DNA of 64,000 nt, from the NCBI GenBank assembly GCA_910584235.1, contig CAJTZD010000013.1, forward strand, positions 1-64,000, in the 5' to 3' direction. Shown piece after piece: positions 62,635 through 64,000 of the stretch (the stretch's first letter is position 1; every line of letters begins with the position of its first letter). Made by a program: the position numbers and the translations under genes. Under the pieces are notes generated by a model. It worked only from the letters and a program-made list of their open reading frames with translations, did no database searches and was not told where the DNA came from. This DNA is from an uncultured Acetatifactor sp. GTDB taxonomy: Bacteria > Bacillota > Clostridia > Lachnospirales > Lachnospiraceae.

Positions 62635-64000
62635 ATGGAATTCACAACTAAAACAGCAGTCTCTGGCGATGCCGACGTACTTCTCGGCGATGCCGATGCA
62701 TTTCTCGGCATTGATATAGGCTCCACCACAGTCAAGATTGCGATTCTGGACAATAAGCATCATATACTGTTTTCCGATTATGAGCGCCACTTTGCCAATA
62801 TCCGGGAAACGCTCCGGGGACTTTTGGAGAAAGCCCGCGGGCAGCTTGGCAACCTGACGCTGCATCCCGTGATTACAGGTTCCGGCGGCCTGACTTTAGC
62901 CGGATGCCTGGAAGTACCTTTCACCCAGGAAGTCATAGCGGTAGCCTCCGCTCTCCGGGAGCTGGCGCCGAAGACGGACGTGGCCATTGAACTGGGCGGT
63001 GAGGATGCCAAAATCATTTATTTTGAGGGCGGCAATGTAGAACAGCGCATGAACGGCATCTGCGCAGGCGGCACAGGCTCTTTCATCGATCAGATGGCCT
63101 CCCTGATCCAGACTGACGCTTCCGGCCTGAACGAATATGCCAAAAATTACAAATCCCTCTATGCCATAGCGGCCCGCTGCGGCGTGTTCGCCAAGACAGA
63201 CATTCAGCCCCTGATCAATGAAGGGGCCACGAAAGAGGATCTGGCTGCCTCCATCTTCCAGGCTGTGGTGAACCAGACCATCTCCGGCCTGGCCTGCGGC
63301 AAGCCCATCCGGGGACATGTGGCGTTTCTGGGAGGTCCGCTGCACTTCCTCTCGGAACTGAAAGCGGCTTTCATCCGCACCCTGCGCCTTGACGACGACC
63401 ATGTGATCTGCACGGACAATTCCCATCTGTTCGCAGCCATCGGCTCCGCTCTGAACGCAAAGCAGGAAAATGCCTGTTCCATGGAAGAAATGCTGCGCAG
63501 GCTGTCCTCCGATATCAAAATGGAGTTTGAGGTAGAGCGCATGGAGCCGCTTTTTGCCGACCAGAGCGCTTACGACGCGTTCAAACAGCGCCATGCAAAG
63601 GCTCATGTGGGCGCTATGCGGCTTTCCGATTACAAAGGCAACGCATACCTGGGCATCGACGCAGGCTCCACCACCACGAAGATCGCTTTGGTGGGCGAAG
63701 ACGGAGCATTGCTGTATTCTTTCTACGCGGGAAACGACGGCAGCCCCATGAAGACAGCCATCCGTTCCTTAAAGGAAATCTATGAGCTGCTGCCGGAGGA
63801 TGTACATATCGTGCGCTCCTGCTCCACAGGCTACGGCGAAGCGCTGATGAAAGCGGCTTTCCTCTTAGACGACGGCGAGGTGGAAACCGTGGCCCATTAC
63901 TACGCCGCCGCTTTCTTCAATCCGGATGTGGACTGTATCCTGGATATCGGCGGCCAGGATATGAAGTGTATCAAGATCAAAGATCATGCCGTGGACAGCG
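62635..64000 (+). CDS. Acyl-CoA dehydratase activase (BcrA/BadF/HgdC-like), partial
   Basis: The gene runs off the window; 455 codons are present. The family uses ATP to deliver an electron to 2-hydroxyacyl-CoA dehydratases or related enzymes. Two ASKHA ATPase modules are seen: FLGIDIGSTTVKIAILD near residue 22 with ICAGGTGSF later, and YLGIDAGSTTTKIALVG from residue 340, with CILDIGGQDMKCIKI near the end. Such tandem-module proteins are about 1400 aa and include dehydratase-like parts. The ATG at 62635 follows GGAAGG. The first 20 residues contain a duplicated GDAD segment from a 21-bp repeat. Confidence 0.9.
   Translation, partial: MEFTTKTAVSGDADVLLGDADAFLGIDIGSTTVKIAILDNKHHILFSDYERHFANIRETLRGLLEKARGQLGNLTLHPVITGSGGLTLAGCLEVPFTQEVIAVASALRELAPKTDVAIELGGEDAKIIYFEGGNVEQRMNGICAGGTGSFIDQMASLIQTDASGLNEYAKNYKSLYAIAARCGVFAKTDIQPLINEGATKEDLAASIFQAVVNQTISGLACGKPIRGHVAFLGGPLHFLSELKAAFIRTLRLDDDHVICTDNSHLFAAIGSALNAKQENACSMEEMLRRLSSDIKMEFEVERMEPLFADQSAYDAFKQRHAKAHVGAMRLSDYKGNAYLGIDAGSTTTKIALVGEDGALLYSFYAGNDGSPMKTAIRSLKEIYELLPEDVHIVRSCSTGYGEALMKAAFLLDDGEVETVAHYYAAAFFNPDVDCILDIGGQDMKCIKIKDHAVDS

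Noticed and set aside
1..64000. tRNA or rRNA genes
   Set aside because: None was recognised by eye; a dedicated search was not possible, so absence is not proven.

Overview
The window looks like a chromosome segment of a Gram-positive gut clostridium, most likely Lachnospiraceae. The signs are strong AGGAGG-type ribosome binding sites, a gap-pgk-tpiA glycolytic cluster, the block era/recO/glyS with small Clostridia-type neighbours (DUF6145-like, DUF4349 lipoprotein, M16C peptidase, a two-domain acyl-CoA dehydratase activase), and a moderately GC-rich core interrupted by clearly AT-rich sugar-polymer islands. This placement is inferred from gene content only; no rRNA or tRNA gene was seen.

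Layout. (1) 1-1.2 kb: an Rpn nuclease gene. (2) 1.3-9.2 kb, minus strand: an AT-rich surface-polymer locus headed by an orphan AbiEi-type regulator. It runs through a truncated glycosyltransferase, a broken flippase and a frameshifted acyltransferase to an intact module for alditol-phosphate polymer and phosphocholine (CDP-glycerol-type glycerophosphotransferase, IspD/TarI-type cytidylyltransferase, LicC-LicA fusion). (3) 9.3-21.4 kb: a defence-like block with an AAA/PD-(D/E)XK protein, a MATE exporter, a complete four-gene Wadjet system (jetD-jetA-jetB-jetC) and an AadA-like nucleotidyltransferase. (4) 21.6-23.7 kb: queuosine operon queC-yhhQ-queF behind a probable preQ1-I riboswitch and attenuator. 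(5) 23.9-28.2 kb: gap, pgk, a GH29 glycosidase and tpiA. (6) 28.5-32.6 kb: a PHP phosphatase, a toxin remnant, an Hsp70-like chaperone and a second Rpn nuclease. (7) 32.9-47.7 kb: a second AT-rich surface-polysaccharide locus (Cps2T-like, GT4s, Wzy, two GT32, GT2, pyruvyltransferase, Wzx, CoF-type ferredoxin oxidoreductase, acyltransferase), again headed by an orphan AbiEi paralogue. (8) 47.8-62.4 kb: methyltransferase, J-domain/TPR protein and core housekeeping genes. (9) 62.6 kb to the end: the start of the activase gene on the plus strand.

The most unusual themes are these. Two AbiEi-like proteins each sit at the promoter-proximal end of a polysaccharide operon, and near each lies the same palindrome (12-base arms AAGTTCGCCTTA, 7-base loop). 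G7 tracts on the coding strand are found in or at the end of four glycan genes, and one tract places an acyltransferase out of frame, which suggests slipped-strand phase variation. Both Rpn genes carry 12-bp in-frame repeats and a well-placed internal start that could encode a small Rpn inhibitor. The second Rpn gene has its Shine-Dalgarno site locked in a perfect 9-bp hairpin.

Caveats: everything was read by eye. Homopolymer frameshifts may be sequencing errors, and family assignments rest on motifs and gene context, not on searches.
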